From Nitzschia sp. pyKryTriq1 (taxonomy: Eukaryota; Bacillariophyta; Bacillariophyceae; Bacillariales; Bacillariaceae), in NCBI GenBank assembly GCA_956465555.1, contig OY101123.1, positions 682,001 to 746,000 on the forward strand: a stretch of DNA of 64,000 nucleotides, in the 5' to 3' direction. Made by a program: the position numbers and the translations under genes. The notes below the pieces were generated by a model. The model had not been told where the DNA came from. It saw only the letters and a list, made by a program, of their open reading frames with translations, and made no database searches. Shown one piece after another: positions 20,118-30,531 of this stretch. The number at the start of each line of letters is the position of its first letter. The first letter of the stretch is position 1.

Positions 20118-22041
20118 AGAGCTAGTTGGACTAGACTCTATAGTAAAGCAGTACTTGCGGACTATCTAAGCTGCTATACGAAGTACCGGTAGAGACTATG
20201 GGGTGGACGTTGTTTGTCCGGACAAGGGAATAACAATACCAGCTTCAACTTCAAGACTTTATTTCTCGGCTGTAACAGGAGTGTGATGAACCCATCGGTT
20301 CATGCACTGTTCGCAACCAAGCACTTTGAACTTGTTTGGCTGTCTACTGCGTACGACTATGAGTTCAGCGAGTCCGCTAGAAGGGAGCGATATGCACTTG
20401 CGAGCCTTTTCATTTTGGCACAGAAGGGGCGAGTCATGGGCTCAGTCGGACAACTGGCTTTTAGAATCATCGTATGTGTGCAGTTGATTCGGAGTCACGT
20501 GCATCGCATCCAAGACCAACGGGACTCTTGCGACAAAGACCAGCAAAACTAATACTTGTGCTGTACTGTACTGTACGAATACTTGACGAAGGAGGCTACG
20601 ATAGCAATCGCACCGCCGACGACGAAACGAATAATGACGAAGAAAGAGGATACGATAGCAACAAACGACCACATCGTTCACGGAAGACAGTGAAACATCA
20701 TACTCCGGTAGCAATCAAATACTACTATTAGAAGAATAGAGCTATATTTCTATCATTGTTCCATCGCTGCGTCAAACACTCTCGACACCCCCGCTAGTAT
20801 AGAAAGTTGCACACCGCCAAACCAACTTACCCGCGTGATGATCAAGTCCATGGTCAAGCGCCTCTTCCATCGCAAGTGTTTGTCAGTAGATTTTTTAATT
20901 GTGGCTGCACGGAACCGCACCATTTCTGATGCGGGTCCATGGGGGGACGTAAAGTAGCATGTCATACAAGCTTCGGACGGGGCTGTGGGCAACCCAAAAC
21001 TGTCCGGCTCTCAACGCGCTTTCTCCGGAACCCCAAACCGGCTCCTCCCACATCAAACGACCTGACAAAGTCGCTCGACGCTTACGGGAATCTTTCAACT
21101 TTACCACAATTTCTACTATACACAGCACGGAAGGGAGGCTCACACTCAGAGACGCGATCAACACGCGGGTGGGCTGGTCCAGCGGCGCGGCAACCTCAAT
21201 TCCAACAGGGGTGACGAAAATGACCGAAGTCAAAATAATGATCCCAAAATGAGCGGAAAAGTGACGACGATGCAAGGGCTTTCTGTCGAGTTCGGATCGA
21301 TCCAAGATCAACTGTAACGGTATTTTGTCTACTGCGGAGCGTAGGATTGAACGAAGGTGGTGATCGTTTCTCGTCGAGATTGCAAACGACCGAGGCAACG
21401 GTGTTCGGGCGGCCAAGTGTACGGACGGACGTAGAAAGTGAACGGTGTCGCCAGTCGTTTTTCTTCAAATTCGGACATCTCGCACATGATTCAATGCAAC
21501 GGTGAGAGGGTGTATGTAGCACTTTTACTGCTACTGCATCATGTGTGCCACGGAAGAAACCGATGCTTTTGAGATGCTTTTGAGTTCGAAACGGATCAGT
21601 TCGTCGGCGATTTTGAAAAATCGGTCGATGCTTCTTCTTCTCTGGTTCTGTTTTGTATATTCGGCGCTTGTGCTCCTCGCGGGCATCGGAATCATCGCAC
21701 CCGACTGTCTGCTGCATGCTGCGACCTGCGCGACTTGCCGCCGTACAAGTACTGTACTTGCGTACAGTACCGGTGCGGTACGTACGCCGTACACCTCCAC
21801 CCCGCGGTATACTACCGGTACCAGTACACGGGCCCCGCACACACCCTATACCGGTATCATACCCGCCAGACCCAGTAGACCGGTACTAAATGATTCGTTC
21901 GACTTGCGACTTCTCCTCGTTTTACGATGATGATTGATTCTTCTGCACCCCCAACAGCTAATAGCCAGAAGAGGAAGCATAGCACTACGGCATTACGAAT
22001 TAGCTCCATTTGTTTTTCACACAAGGAAGAGAGTTCAGAAC
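20118..22041. other. Long intergenic region with palindrome-rich stretch
   Basis: This 1.9-kb gap separates the Tex-like stop and the PsbQ-like start. An open frame at 20895-21416 on the minus strand (173 aa, one hydrophobic stretch) shows no recognisable family and I do not call it. From 21740 to 21880 the DNA is dense with TACCGGTA, GTACGTAC and ACTACCGGTACCAGTAC motifs. No RNA gene was recognised. Confidence 0.5.
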
Positions 22042-22692
22042 ATGATTGCTCTACGTTTCGCCATTGCGATGCTGACGGTGTCGGTCACAGCGGCCTTTCT
22101 TCCACCGACGAGAGCAGTCGGAAGAGCGAGCAGCCAAATCGAGCTCCCCCTGCACTCTCCTTCGCAAGGCAGTGATGTTGAGTTGTCTTCGACATTGAGT
22201 CGCCGTGCGGTTTTCGGTGCCACAGGAGTCTTGGCGGGGACATTTTTTGTTGGCAGCAGTCCGGCCTGGGCCAAGTATGGGTCCTCGTCAAACATGGAGC
22301 TTCCGAACTACATTGAATATCTCGTGGAAAAGAATAGCCAGGGCGCCAACCAGGGGAAAGCCCTGTACAAGGGCGCGGATCCTATTGTTCTGCTGCGTCG
22401 TCTGCAGGAAGCCGACAGTCGGTTGCAAGAGGTCCCCAAACTGGCCGAAGCAAGAAAATGGTCACAAATTCAGGGATTGCTGACGGGACCTCTTGGCACA
22501 CTATCGCAAACGTTGAATCAAATTGCAACCCCCGATTCCGACCCCAAGGTTCAAGGGGCGTCAAAGAAACTCAAGGCGGATTTGATTGCCATCGGGCAGG
22601 GGGCATCCAAGAAGAGTGATACGGCGTGCATAGCCAATGCGCAGGCAGCGTCCAAGGATCTGGTGAGTTTTCTTGAATTGGCTTTTGAATAA
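22042..22692 (+). CDS. PsbQ-like thylakoid lumen protein of photosystem II
   Basis: I start at ATG 22042 because it opens straight into a signal peptide (MIALRFAIAMLTVSVTAAFLPP); the open frame upstream is extra. The 216-aa product has three-step targeting: signal peptide with an A-A-F-L-P junction, a transit stretch, then a twin-arginine lumen signal (SRRAVFGATGVLAGTFFVGSSPAWA, RR at 54-55, cleavage after about residue 77). The mature part of about 140 residues is helical with KWSQIQGLLTGPLGTLSQTLNQIA, typical of the four-helix PsbQ family (PsbQ' of red-lineage algae). It would act on the lumen side of the oxygen-evolving complex. The targeting is very clear; the PsbQ assignment rests on size and helix pattern and is likely rather than certain. 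Confidence 0.78.
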   Translation: MIALRFAIAMLTVSVTAAFLPPTRAVGRASSQIELPLHSPSQGSDVELSSTLSRRAVFGATGVLAGTFFVGSSPAWAKYGSSSNMELPNYIEYLVEKNSQGANQGKALYKGADPIVLLRRLQEADSRLQEVPKLAEARKWSQIQGLLTGPLGTLSQTLNQIATPDSDPKVQGASKKLKADLIAIGQGASKKSDTACIANAQAASKDLVSFLELAFE

Positions 22693-22800
22693 GTCACACA
22701 GTGTAGATATCTACTTGGACGAAGAAAGTCAATTGCTAGCATAGCTTTTATACATCTTTTTATCAGGAAATGCATCGAGGGTCGCTACTCTACGAGTCTA

Positions 22801-25176
22801 CTAGGTCCATCGTAAGTCACACGCTAGTGACACATGATCGCTAGGATAGTCTTCATTGGGAATAGCAGGATAGTTCTCCATTTCGGCAATTGTCGGTATC
22901 GGTGCTGAAGAACTAACTTTCCAGCCGTGTTTGTCCCCGGTATCAGAAAGGAAGATGTAGTCGAGGGTCTCAGTAAATCCGACAACATAGTTGGAGAACT
23001 CAGGGATAGGATCGTAACCAGATATGAGCCGAGGAAACGAGTCTGGAAATTCGATGGTGGGAGGCTCGACGGACCAGACAGTATCACGCTTGGGTGGCTG
23101 GAAAGGTGCCAGGGCGTCGTCCAGTGCAGGGTCGCTTTCGTATTCGCATGCATTCTCGGTGTCGAAATAGCTATCACTGCTATCCCATGAGTATTCATCG
23201 AGATTCCTCCAGGTCTCACATTGATCTGGGTCGACTTTTCTATCGCGAAGCAATTTAAAGGCGCCTGAGCTTGGGCAAGAGTTTAGGTCACCACAAAATA
23301 GCAACTGATTTCGTGTCGCAGTGTCCCGGCCCTCTGAACTGCACCAACTATCGAGCTTTTTGCAGACAACGAATGCTTGCATGAGCCGAACATGATCCGC
23401 CAGCGGGTGATAAAACAAATGAGTATTCCCGACTACCAAAGCTGCCGATCCACCCTTGGAAGTACCGCCGGTAACTTCTTTTAGGTGGAGCCGTGCGACC
23501 TGAAGAATCTGGCCAACATTTTCTTCCACGACTTCTCTCAAGTCAGGAATCTTCTCCAGGAAGTGCCGGATATCCTGCATTGAATGCCAATCCCTGTCAA
23601 AGACCGGGGACTCCCTGAACAGATCCCGTATTGGGTATACCTCCATTTCCACGTCGGGCTCAAAAGTTCGAAGAGACCAGAACATAGCGCATCCTATCGT
23701 ACCGATGACAGTTATCAGTAAAATGTAGCAGACTGCGATCTTGCTCATTTCTTTTTACGTACCTTCCAGCTGCGAGGTTGCTTTGTTGCTGTAGAAACCA
23801 GAGAAGCCATGGGCAAGAAGTGCTGGAGAAAGTAACTGCTCATAAACCGTGGCATCGACCTCCTGAAGGCAGATAATGTCAGCGTCGTGCTGAAGAATCT
23901 CGTAAAGGAGAAGCGGCACACGCCTTGTACGGGCCAGAAATGCAACATCACAGTCTGCATACTTGGCTCTACGCTCCACTTCAGGCGACAAGTGAATGTC
24001 AGCCATCAAATTATAGCTCAAGACACGAAGGCCTTCTGAGTGCCCTTGGTCACCACGAACGATCCAGGACGATCTGCGATCCAAAATGGGGAGATTGGGT
24101 CTTGCTGAGACTGTGTTCTGAAATTCGTAGACTTCTTCGTAGCCAATCTTCCGGTCCTGACGAATCGGAGAAATGAGAGCTGTGATTTTCTTTCCAAAAT
24201 CATTCTGGGTTGGCGTGTAACAATGTGAATCAAAACAGACTTGCTGGGCGTCCGCAAACCACACAACCAAAGCCCGGTCTGCATGCAATATTTTTGTCTC
24301 AATCACCAGTGGCACGCCCACAAAGACATCCGCCGTGAAATCTTCAAAGTTGCGTACATACAGAAGAGTCGGAGGGCACGGGTCCAGATCCAAAGTAATG
24401 CCTGACTCAGTGATGATATCCACCCAAAGACGACTCTTTGGACCGTGCATGAGACTGAGCCACAAATCTTTATTTTCCATTCCTTCTTCGAGCTGGAGCT
24501 TTCGATACCCATCGAGATCATCATCTTCTTCTGGATCCCCATCACATGTCTCCGAATTCGGGTCTAGGACTAGAATCGAGGAACTCGTCTCCCCAATTTG
24601 AGAAGTACTACTTAACGTTCTTCGTTGCGATTTGGGTTTCTTTCCTTCCAATTTTCGTTGTGTGGATATTTCGATCCTACGTAACGTTCGTTGTGCTGTT
24701 TCCGTAGAATCGCGCTGCAGAGCTAGAATCGTCGTGACCGGCTGGAAGCTCTCTGTTTCAGGGTCGAAGGCGGACGTCTCGAGCTGAATATCGAGGGTGA
24801 CGATCTGATTCTCAACGTCCTCATATTGATCACTTTGTCGTTGATAAGTTCCGGTGAGTCTTTTGTTCGGCCACACGATTCTTTTTCTCCAGATGTCCAC
24901 TTCCCCGTCCTGCAACCTGCGATCTATCGGTTTGAAACGCTCAAAGTCGATGTACTCTTTCGGGATGATTCTGGCACTGAGCTTTCCATCGATAGCATGC
25001 ACCCGTTGCTGATCTTGTTGGTTGATAGTGGACATCATTATTATTTGTGATGCGTAAGGTAAGTAGTTCCATCTTAGCGGTATTCGTCGAGGTGAGATGA
25101 ATTGTTGTTGTGGTAGTAATGATCCCGCCCTTTGAAGCTTCGCTACTGCAAGCAAAAGCATTCGGACAAATAACAT
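22801..25176 (-). CDS. PDE12-like endonuclease/exonuclease/phosphatase (EEP) protein, copy A
   Basis: Two exons, 25176-23763 and 23693-22801, with a 69-bp intron (GTACGT..GATAG). The splice restores the conserved QLEGCAMFWSL stretch, matching the neighbouring paralogue (NQEGTAMFWSL). The 768-aa product starts with a likely mitochondrial presequence (MLFVRMLLLAVAKLQRAGSLLPQQQ). The N-terminal half has a PDE12-type beta domain (VWFADAQQVCFDSHCYTP). The EEP domain carries LRVLSYNLMAD, CLQEVD, NTHLFYHP, FCGDLNS and YPSDHVSLACDLRW, so metal and catalytic residues are present. PDE12 trims poly(A) and 2'-5' linked RNA in animal mitochondria. This is the most diverged of three related genes in the window and the only one with an intron and clear presequence. 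Confidence 0.9.
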
Positions 25177-25893
25177 CGCTTCTCATTTCGCTCGTGTCCG
25201 TTCCCACGCCGCCAGTGCACGGTCCCATCGAAAGATAGCGAGTACTCGTGTAAACAGTTGACCCGAGAATGGGATCACACATCACGTCTCTTCGGAAAAA
25301 GTCGTCAACGATGACCTTGCTTTTGATGCCAGAGTTCTGATAAAGTGGCGGGAAACATGAGCGCAGTATTCTTCATTCTTCAGAGACAACATATTACCTG
25401 GACCATATACGTACGGAAAGACGATCACGACTCACTCGACTTCTAAATCGGTTAGTAGGCGCATGAGTAGTAGGCGCCTGCACTAACATACCAGTAATTC
25501 TTCAATAGAAGTCGTCCGGTACACTGTACTGTAGCATCGTACAAGTACCGGTACCTCGTAGACACCGTGCCGTACAGTACTGGTACAGTTTACACGCACT
25601 TGTATCGATCCACCATGACGATGATGCAACAAGCATGGGCCTGCTAATATATATGCAACGCTGGCAACTGCGGCAACTGGCAACCAGCAACGATCAACAA
25701 TACGAGCACCTTCCACCACCACCAACTTCTGTACGAGAGTACAGTATCTACGTGTATCGACAGTGGACTGCTGCTCCAGCCTCAGTTGCTAACGTCGAAG
25801 AGAAACGCAGGACCAATAGAGTTCGAGAGAGATCTGTCACGTGTTGTCTCATTGTTGGGTGCTTGTCGCTCGACACAAAAAAACATTTCCATC
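25177..25893. other. Divergent intergenic region
   Basis: These 717 bp lie between the start codons of EEP copy A and bL27m. GTACCGGTAC-type palindromes cluster at about 25520-25590. The rest shows no recognisable element. Confidence 0.5.
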
Positions 25894-26241
25894 ATGTCAC
25901 TTTCATTCCTCGCGGCCCGACGGTTGACCTTTTCGACTCCTCCCCCGTTCACGTCCCTTACCAATAATGTTATTACACGAACCATGGCCACCAAGAAGCA
26001 AGGAGGATCAACCTCCAACGGACGCGACTCCGCCGGTCGACGTCTCGGGGTCAAAGTCTTTGGTGGGCAAAAGGTAACCGCAGGATCCATCATTGTGCGA
26101 CAACGGGGACAAAAGTTTCGACCAGGCGAGAATGCTGGTATGGGAAAAGATCACACCATTTTTGCCAAGCAAGATGGAACTGTACACATGACCCGACTAC
26201 CGACCAACAAAAAGCGCAACGTAGTCCATATTCTGGCCTAG
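25894..26241 (+). CDS. Mitochondrial large-subunit ribosomal protein bL27
   Basis: I start at ATG 25894, which gives a short basic, Ser/Thr-rich presequence ([14 protein letters not shown] to about residue 30). Then comes the bL27 core: [27 protein letters not shown], followed by [31 protein letters not shown]. The GSTxNGRDS and RQRG motifs are hallmarks of the protein whose N-terminus reaches the peptidyl-transferase centre. The product is 115 aa. In red-lineage algae the plastid bL27 is usually encoded in the plastid, so a nuclear copy with this presequence is probably mitochondrial. It sits between two EEP genes. Confidence 0.94.
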   Translation: MSLSFLAARRLTFSTPPPFTSLTNNVITRTMATKKQGGSTSNGRDSAGRRLGVKVFGGQKVTAGSIIVRQRGQKFRPGENAGMGKDHTIFAKQDGTVHMTRLPTNKKRNVVHILA

Positions 26242-26402
26242 ATCGCTGTACTCTTGCTGACTATCTCCTACTGTACGGTATGCTAGAGGGAGATCCAAAA
26301 CATTGCTACTGAAATTACTTTTTGGAAGTATACTACGTGGAAAATGGGCTCTAGTCACTCCTACTTTATAGCGCATTGATTCAATAGTTATCTATCTATT
26401 TT

Positions 26403-28427
26403 CTATATCCTTGGTACCCATTCTAGATCAGCAACCACTGATATGTGATCGCTGGGAAAAGATTGACTAGGCATCGCTTGGTCCCTAGTGACCTGTTCCA
26501 AAGTCGGCATCTCTGCTTGTCTCAGGAATCTCAACTCACCACAGGCAGTTTTTGGCGTCATCAAGATGTGATCGAGAGCTGCGTTGAAGCCAATAATGTA
26601 GTGTGTGAAGTCTGGACATTTCGGGTAGGCAGTCGCCAACTCGGGAAATGATTCTGGGAGTTTCATTTCTGGAAAGTCGTAATCAAACATGTTTTTTTCG
26701 TTTCGTCCCTTGTCTGCCGCCTCCCACTGAAAGGAGTTGAAACACTCACGGTAATCTCGATGGTTCTGTGGAACATATCGATTCATCAAAAGAGCGCCAC
26801 AATTCTTCAAGGAAGTATTCAAATCGCCACAAAAGATAATGGGCTTGGATTGTGAGCCCTGTTCTACCGAAAGTTGGTGGGCGATGGCAAACAGTTGCAT
26901 CAAACGTATATGGGGAGCAGTCGGGTGGAAGAAAAGGTGCGTGTTGGATACCAATAGCGGCGCGCCGTCCACGAATCTTCGGAGATGTGCGGTTTGCACG
27001 ACGTGACCAAGTTTGGTCTTGACTGTATCCTGCAAGTCGGGTCGCTTGCGAAATATCTCTGTAATAACCTCAGCACATGGTTTCCAGTCAGAATCGTCGT
27101 CCTCCAAGGGTGTATCATAGCGCTCCAAGAGTCGACTAAGTGCATAAGTTTGGTAGTCCTTCTCTCCTGCCTCCTGGAACGTGTCCAGGGACCAGAACAT
27201 GGCAGTGCCTTCTTGATTCCCAGCCGTTTGCTTCACGCCATAGAAACCCTGGTACTTGTAGTGACGAAGAACGGGCTTTAGGAGGGTATCAAAAATGATC
27301 TGATCGACTTCTTGAAGACAAATGACATCCGCTTGGTAAGCCAAAATTTCGTGAAGAATCAAAGGCATTCGTCGACTCCGCTTCAGGATATCTACCCCCA
27401 CCCAAGGAAAGAATGATTCCCGATTCGGCCCGGAGAAAGCATTCTGATCCGCCAGAATATTAAACGATATTATCCGAAGAGTGCCGGTGTTGGGTTGCCT
27501 GGGCCCTTGCCAATCGGGACGGATGTTGAGCACCGTATTTTCAGGCCTGGAAGCCGCCACCCGTTCTTGGAACTCATATGCTTCCTGGCAACCGTCGCCG
27601 TTGTGCCCTAACCGCACAGGGGTCACCATGACAGATAATTTCTTACCAGAATCATCAATAGTCGGAGCATACACCCGTGAATCCCTGCAAACCAATTGCT
27701 TGTCGGCATACCAGTCCACCCTGGCACTTGTGGCGAACAGGGTCTCGACCTCAACCAGGACTGGCACATCGGGAAACAGTTCTGACCCAAACTTCTCGAA
27801 GGTAGATATGCCGATAATTGTCGGGGGATTCACTTCAACATGCAAGGTAATGCTCAAGTCGTCGATCGAAACCAAGACAGAGAGAGCACTTCTCACTCCA
27901 AGACTCCAAAACTGTAAATTCGTCATTCCGGCAGGATCGATCTGGTCTCTTTCCCCTTCCAACAATGCGACGCACTTGGCTGGTGGTGCACGAGCATTCT
28001 GGTTGGACCTTTTCCCTTCAATGCCACGATTTTGCTTCGATTTGAATTTTCTTGCGATGCTAAGGCCGAGCCGATTGAGGCAATTATCAGCAGCTTCACC
28101 GTATTGTCGTGTCAGGGTGACGACAGATGTTGGAATCCTTGTTGCTCGACCCCCTGGGGCAGATCTTCTTGGTGGGAAGATATAAATGTCCAATCTCATT
28201 GAGGCGGTTGAATCTTGTGTATCGCTGATATTATTATCGAGCTCTGGTGATGATTCCTCGTGTATTATTGGTGCAGCGGGCCTGAAGTTCAGCGCCCCAC
28301 TTCCCTCGACCAACGAGCAGGGATCGGACTTCGCGTCTGGCTTTCTCTTTTGGTCGTAGTCATTCTCTATTTCTTTGCCAAGAAATCTGACGACGAGCCG
28401 GCCTGTCCATTCAAGATCACTCGACAT
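26403..28427 (-). CDS. PDE12-like EEP protein, copy B (complete)
   Basis: Single exon, 674 aa. I start at ATG 28427 (MSSDLEWTGRLVVRFLG) since the frame above it is a GGAT microsatellite coding for PSIHPSIH. The beta domain (VDWYADKQLVCRDSRVYAP) and EEP domain match copy A: RIISFNILAD, ICLQEVDQIIFD, NTHLFFHP, FCGDLNTS, SFPSDHISVVADLEW. All key residues are present. Unlike copy A there is no presequence and no intron, so a cytosolic or nuclear location is more likely. Bases 26710 onward belong to the duplicated block; the last ~300 bp of the gene (26403-26709) are unique to this copy, which makes it the whole version of the truncated copy at 35829-37548. Confidence 0.9.
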   Translation of the reverse strand: MSSDLEWTGRLVVRFLGKEIENDYDQKRKPDAKSDPCSLVEGSGALNFRPAAPIIHEESSPELDNNISDTQDSTASMRLDIYIFPPRRSAPGGRATRIPTSVVTLTRQYGEAADNCLNRLGLSIARKFKSKQNRGIEGKRSNQNARAPPAKCVALLEGERDQIDPAGMTNLQFWSLGVRSALSVLVSIDDLSITLHVEVNPPTIIGISTFEKFGSELFPDVPVLVEVETLFATSARVDWYADKQLVCRDSRVYAPTIDDSGKKLSVMVTPVRLGHNGDGCQEAYEFQERVAASRPENTVLNIRPDWQGPRQPNTGTLRIISFNILADQNAFSGPNRESFFPWVGVDILKRSRRMPLILHEILAYQADVICLQEVDQIIFDTLLKPVLRHYKYQGFYGVKQTAGNQEGTAMFWSLDTFQEAGEKDYQTYALSRLLERYDTPLEDDDSDWKPCAEVITEIFRKRPDLQDTVKTKLGHVVQTAHLRRFVDGAPLLVSNTHLFFHPTAPHIRLMQLFAIAHQLSVEQGSQSKPIIFCGDLNTSLKNCGALLMNRYVPQNHRDYRECFNSFQWEAADKGRNEKNMFDYDFPEMKLPESFPELATAYPKCPDFTHYIIGFNAALDHILMTPKTACGELRFLRQAEMPTLEQVTRDQAMPSQSFPSDHISVVADLEWVPRI

Positions 28428-28953
28428 GCGGTATGTACCGGTATTGTTGACTGGATGGATGGATGGATGGATGGATGGGGAAGTAGTTACAATCGTTTTT
28501 CTGGAGCAGATTGGAGTTGCCAGCAATCATTTCCTCCTACTCCAGCATAATGATGGTAATAATAATGACGAACGCGGGAACGCGATGAGAGCGGAGACCC
28601 CGCGACACCCGCACATTATTGCGGACGAGAGATTCTTCGGTCTCCTTGGTCGATATGGTCAATTTTCAGTCGTTGACACCGCAGAAAAATGAGGCATCAT
28701 ATCCAATCATCGTCATCAAATTCATGCTATGTATGTCTCCCACTCCGCTGCCGTCATCACAAAATCGATTTCATTCATCCATACATAGGCCTAGTTCCAT
28801 TGCAAGAACCTCCCTAAAATTCACAGTACTGTTGGCCTATCACTAGGCTGGTGTATGAAAGAGCGGTTTGACCGACACAAGTAGTTGTCCAAGAGGTAGT
28901 AGTCTCGTCCTGCCTCTTCCTTGCATACCATACAGCTTCCATCGGGACAGTGG

Positions 28954-29088
28954 GTTGATCGGGACACAGGCATGGACCTCTGTGCGTATATTTATACATA
29001 CCTTTGTTTCATGTATGAGCATACATATGGTTTGAACTATCCTCTATTACATATGAACATAAGTAACCGTGCCCGTGTCCCGATCAAC
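28954..29088. mobile_element. 135-bp inverted-repeat element (MITE-like)
   Basis: The ends are GTTGATCGGGACACAGGCAT and its near-perfect complement, about 22 bp with two mismatches. The inside is AT-rich and non-coding. A second copy is at 38081-38215. Pieces of a further one, partly inverted, lie at about 38650-38716 and 38770-38840. No target-site duplication is evident. Confidence 0.65.
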
Positions 29089-29479
29089 AACACGTAATAT
29101 CGCGCGGAAAGGTTCAATGGGGTGCTTGCCCCATTGGGGTTCAATGGGGTACTTACATACCACAATGATGTGATGCGCGCCCATGAAATTTTTGATTCTG
29201 ATGAGTCATTCGGTTGTGGGACTGTAACGGGATTCCGATCGACCATAACGGAATCCGATCGACTAGCTGGACTCGAAATAAATCGGATGACGTACAGACG
29301 GTATTCTACCACCAAATCAGGAATTTGTTGATTATTGACCACGAAATCAGGAACCACGAAATCAGGAAGTCGTGATGACCCTACCACGAAATGGAAACGA
29401 GGAGCCGTGCGAGTCCTGACCACCACAATGGGTGGGCAAGCACCCCATTGAACCTTTGAGCGCGATATTACGTGTTGTT
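29086..29479. mobile_element. 394-bp element with ~45-bp terminal inverted repeats (MITE-like)
   Basis: The left end, starting AACAACACGTAATATCGCGC and continuing into GGTTCAATGGGGTGCTTGCCC, is repeated inverted at about 29432-29479. The inside is non-coding and includes the ACCACGAAATCAGG tandem repeat. The right duplicated block has only the left end of it (about 38213 on); the right end is replaced by unrelated sequence. The length and arms fit a non-autonomous DNA transposon, family unknown. Confidence 0.7.
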
Positions 29480-29753
29480 AACCACAATGGGGTGAAAGAA
29501 GTCATGCAAGACTAATATTTCCCCAAGTCAGCGCAATATCTTTTCTCAACAAATTGATTTTGAAACAAGTAGTTCCAAAATAACAATTCATTTCTAGCTC
29601 ATAATTTTCACTTTCAATCATTCTTGTCGACTACCTCGTGCATAGGGCAACGGAGGACCCTAGTTCGTAAGCTTCGAACCCCCCTTGGCTAATCCCTGCA
29701 TTGCTCGGCTTCGCCTCGCTGTTGTTGCTGCTGTGCTCGGCTGACGCCTCGCA

Positions 29754-29754
29754 G

Positions 29755-29786
<32 letters not shown>

Positions 29787-29787
29787 G
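29754..29787. repeat. (GTT)n microsatellite
   Basis: About eleven GTT units. The right block has only about five at 39219-39234, so the run changed length after the duplication. Confidence 0.9.
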
Positions 29788-30531
29788 GTTGCGTTGCCCG
29801 CATCGACCCCGCCGACCGACCGACCGACCGAGACGATTTTGATGAATAGACTGTACCGACCGTACTCGTGTGTACACATTGCAGTACAGTACATACATAC
29901 CTACCGGTATGTACAGAGTCTACCGTAGACCCCCCTTCTCCACACATACCGGTACAGTACAGGACTACAGTACGGGTGCGTGGTCGGTGGCCATCTGCTC
30001 GACGACGCATGGCGGCGGCATTAGGATCTATTTATTAAACCACGTACTTGTATTCGCCGTGCAGTAAACACATTATTTATGTAGTCGGGATCTATCAATC
30101 GCATCTCAGTTCTTGCCACCTCAGTTTCTTGAACACTTTGATTGGCTCAAAAGTATCACAGTCTTGTCACAAGGCAACAGTTACCGGTGTGCGAGTATGT
30201 ACCGACCGGTAAAGAACATCACAAACAGGAAGAACGAAGAACGCTGATGCGGAAATGCATATAAGCCCATTTGCACCACGTCGATGGGGAATGGGGAGTG
30301 CGGTTTTGTCCGATCACTTTTTCCCAGTCTTTTACTTGTACAGCGTACCGGTACTGTACACCGCCATGCATCGCATACAAACGAATAATAATAATGGTGA
30401 TGGATGAAGCACAAAAAAGCACACCACTTGTGTGGTAAAAATACAATACTTGTTCCACCTTATCTTGACGCCCACAATAAAATAATAAACAAACCAGACT
30501 TATCTCTTCGACATCTCATTGGCAGCGGCAT

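Larger units (their letters stand above)
28428..30531. other. Intergenic part of the left duplicated block
   Basis: This region holds the EEP copy B promoter, a GGAT run (about 28450-28480), a 135-bp and a 394-bp inverted-repeat element, a short ACCACGAAATCAGG tandem repeat (about 29309-29395), a GTT run (29754-29787) and several CCGGTAC palindromes. The last ~600 bp is a copy of the ankyrin gene's upstream region. It stops after about eight codons, with the start codon changed to TTG. No complete gene was recognised. Confidence 0.7.

Noticed and set aside
20895-21416. 173-codon open frame on the minus strand
   Set aside because: One hydrophobic stretch but no recognisable family, no clear codon bias and overlapping open frames on the other strand.
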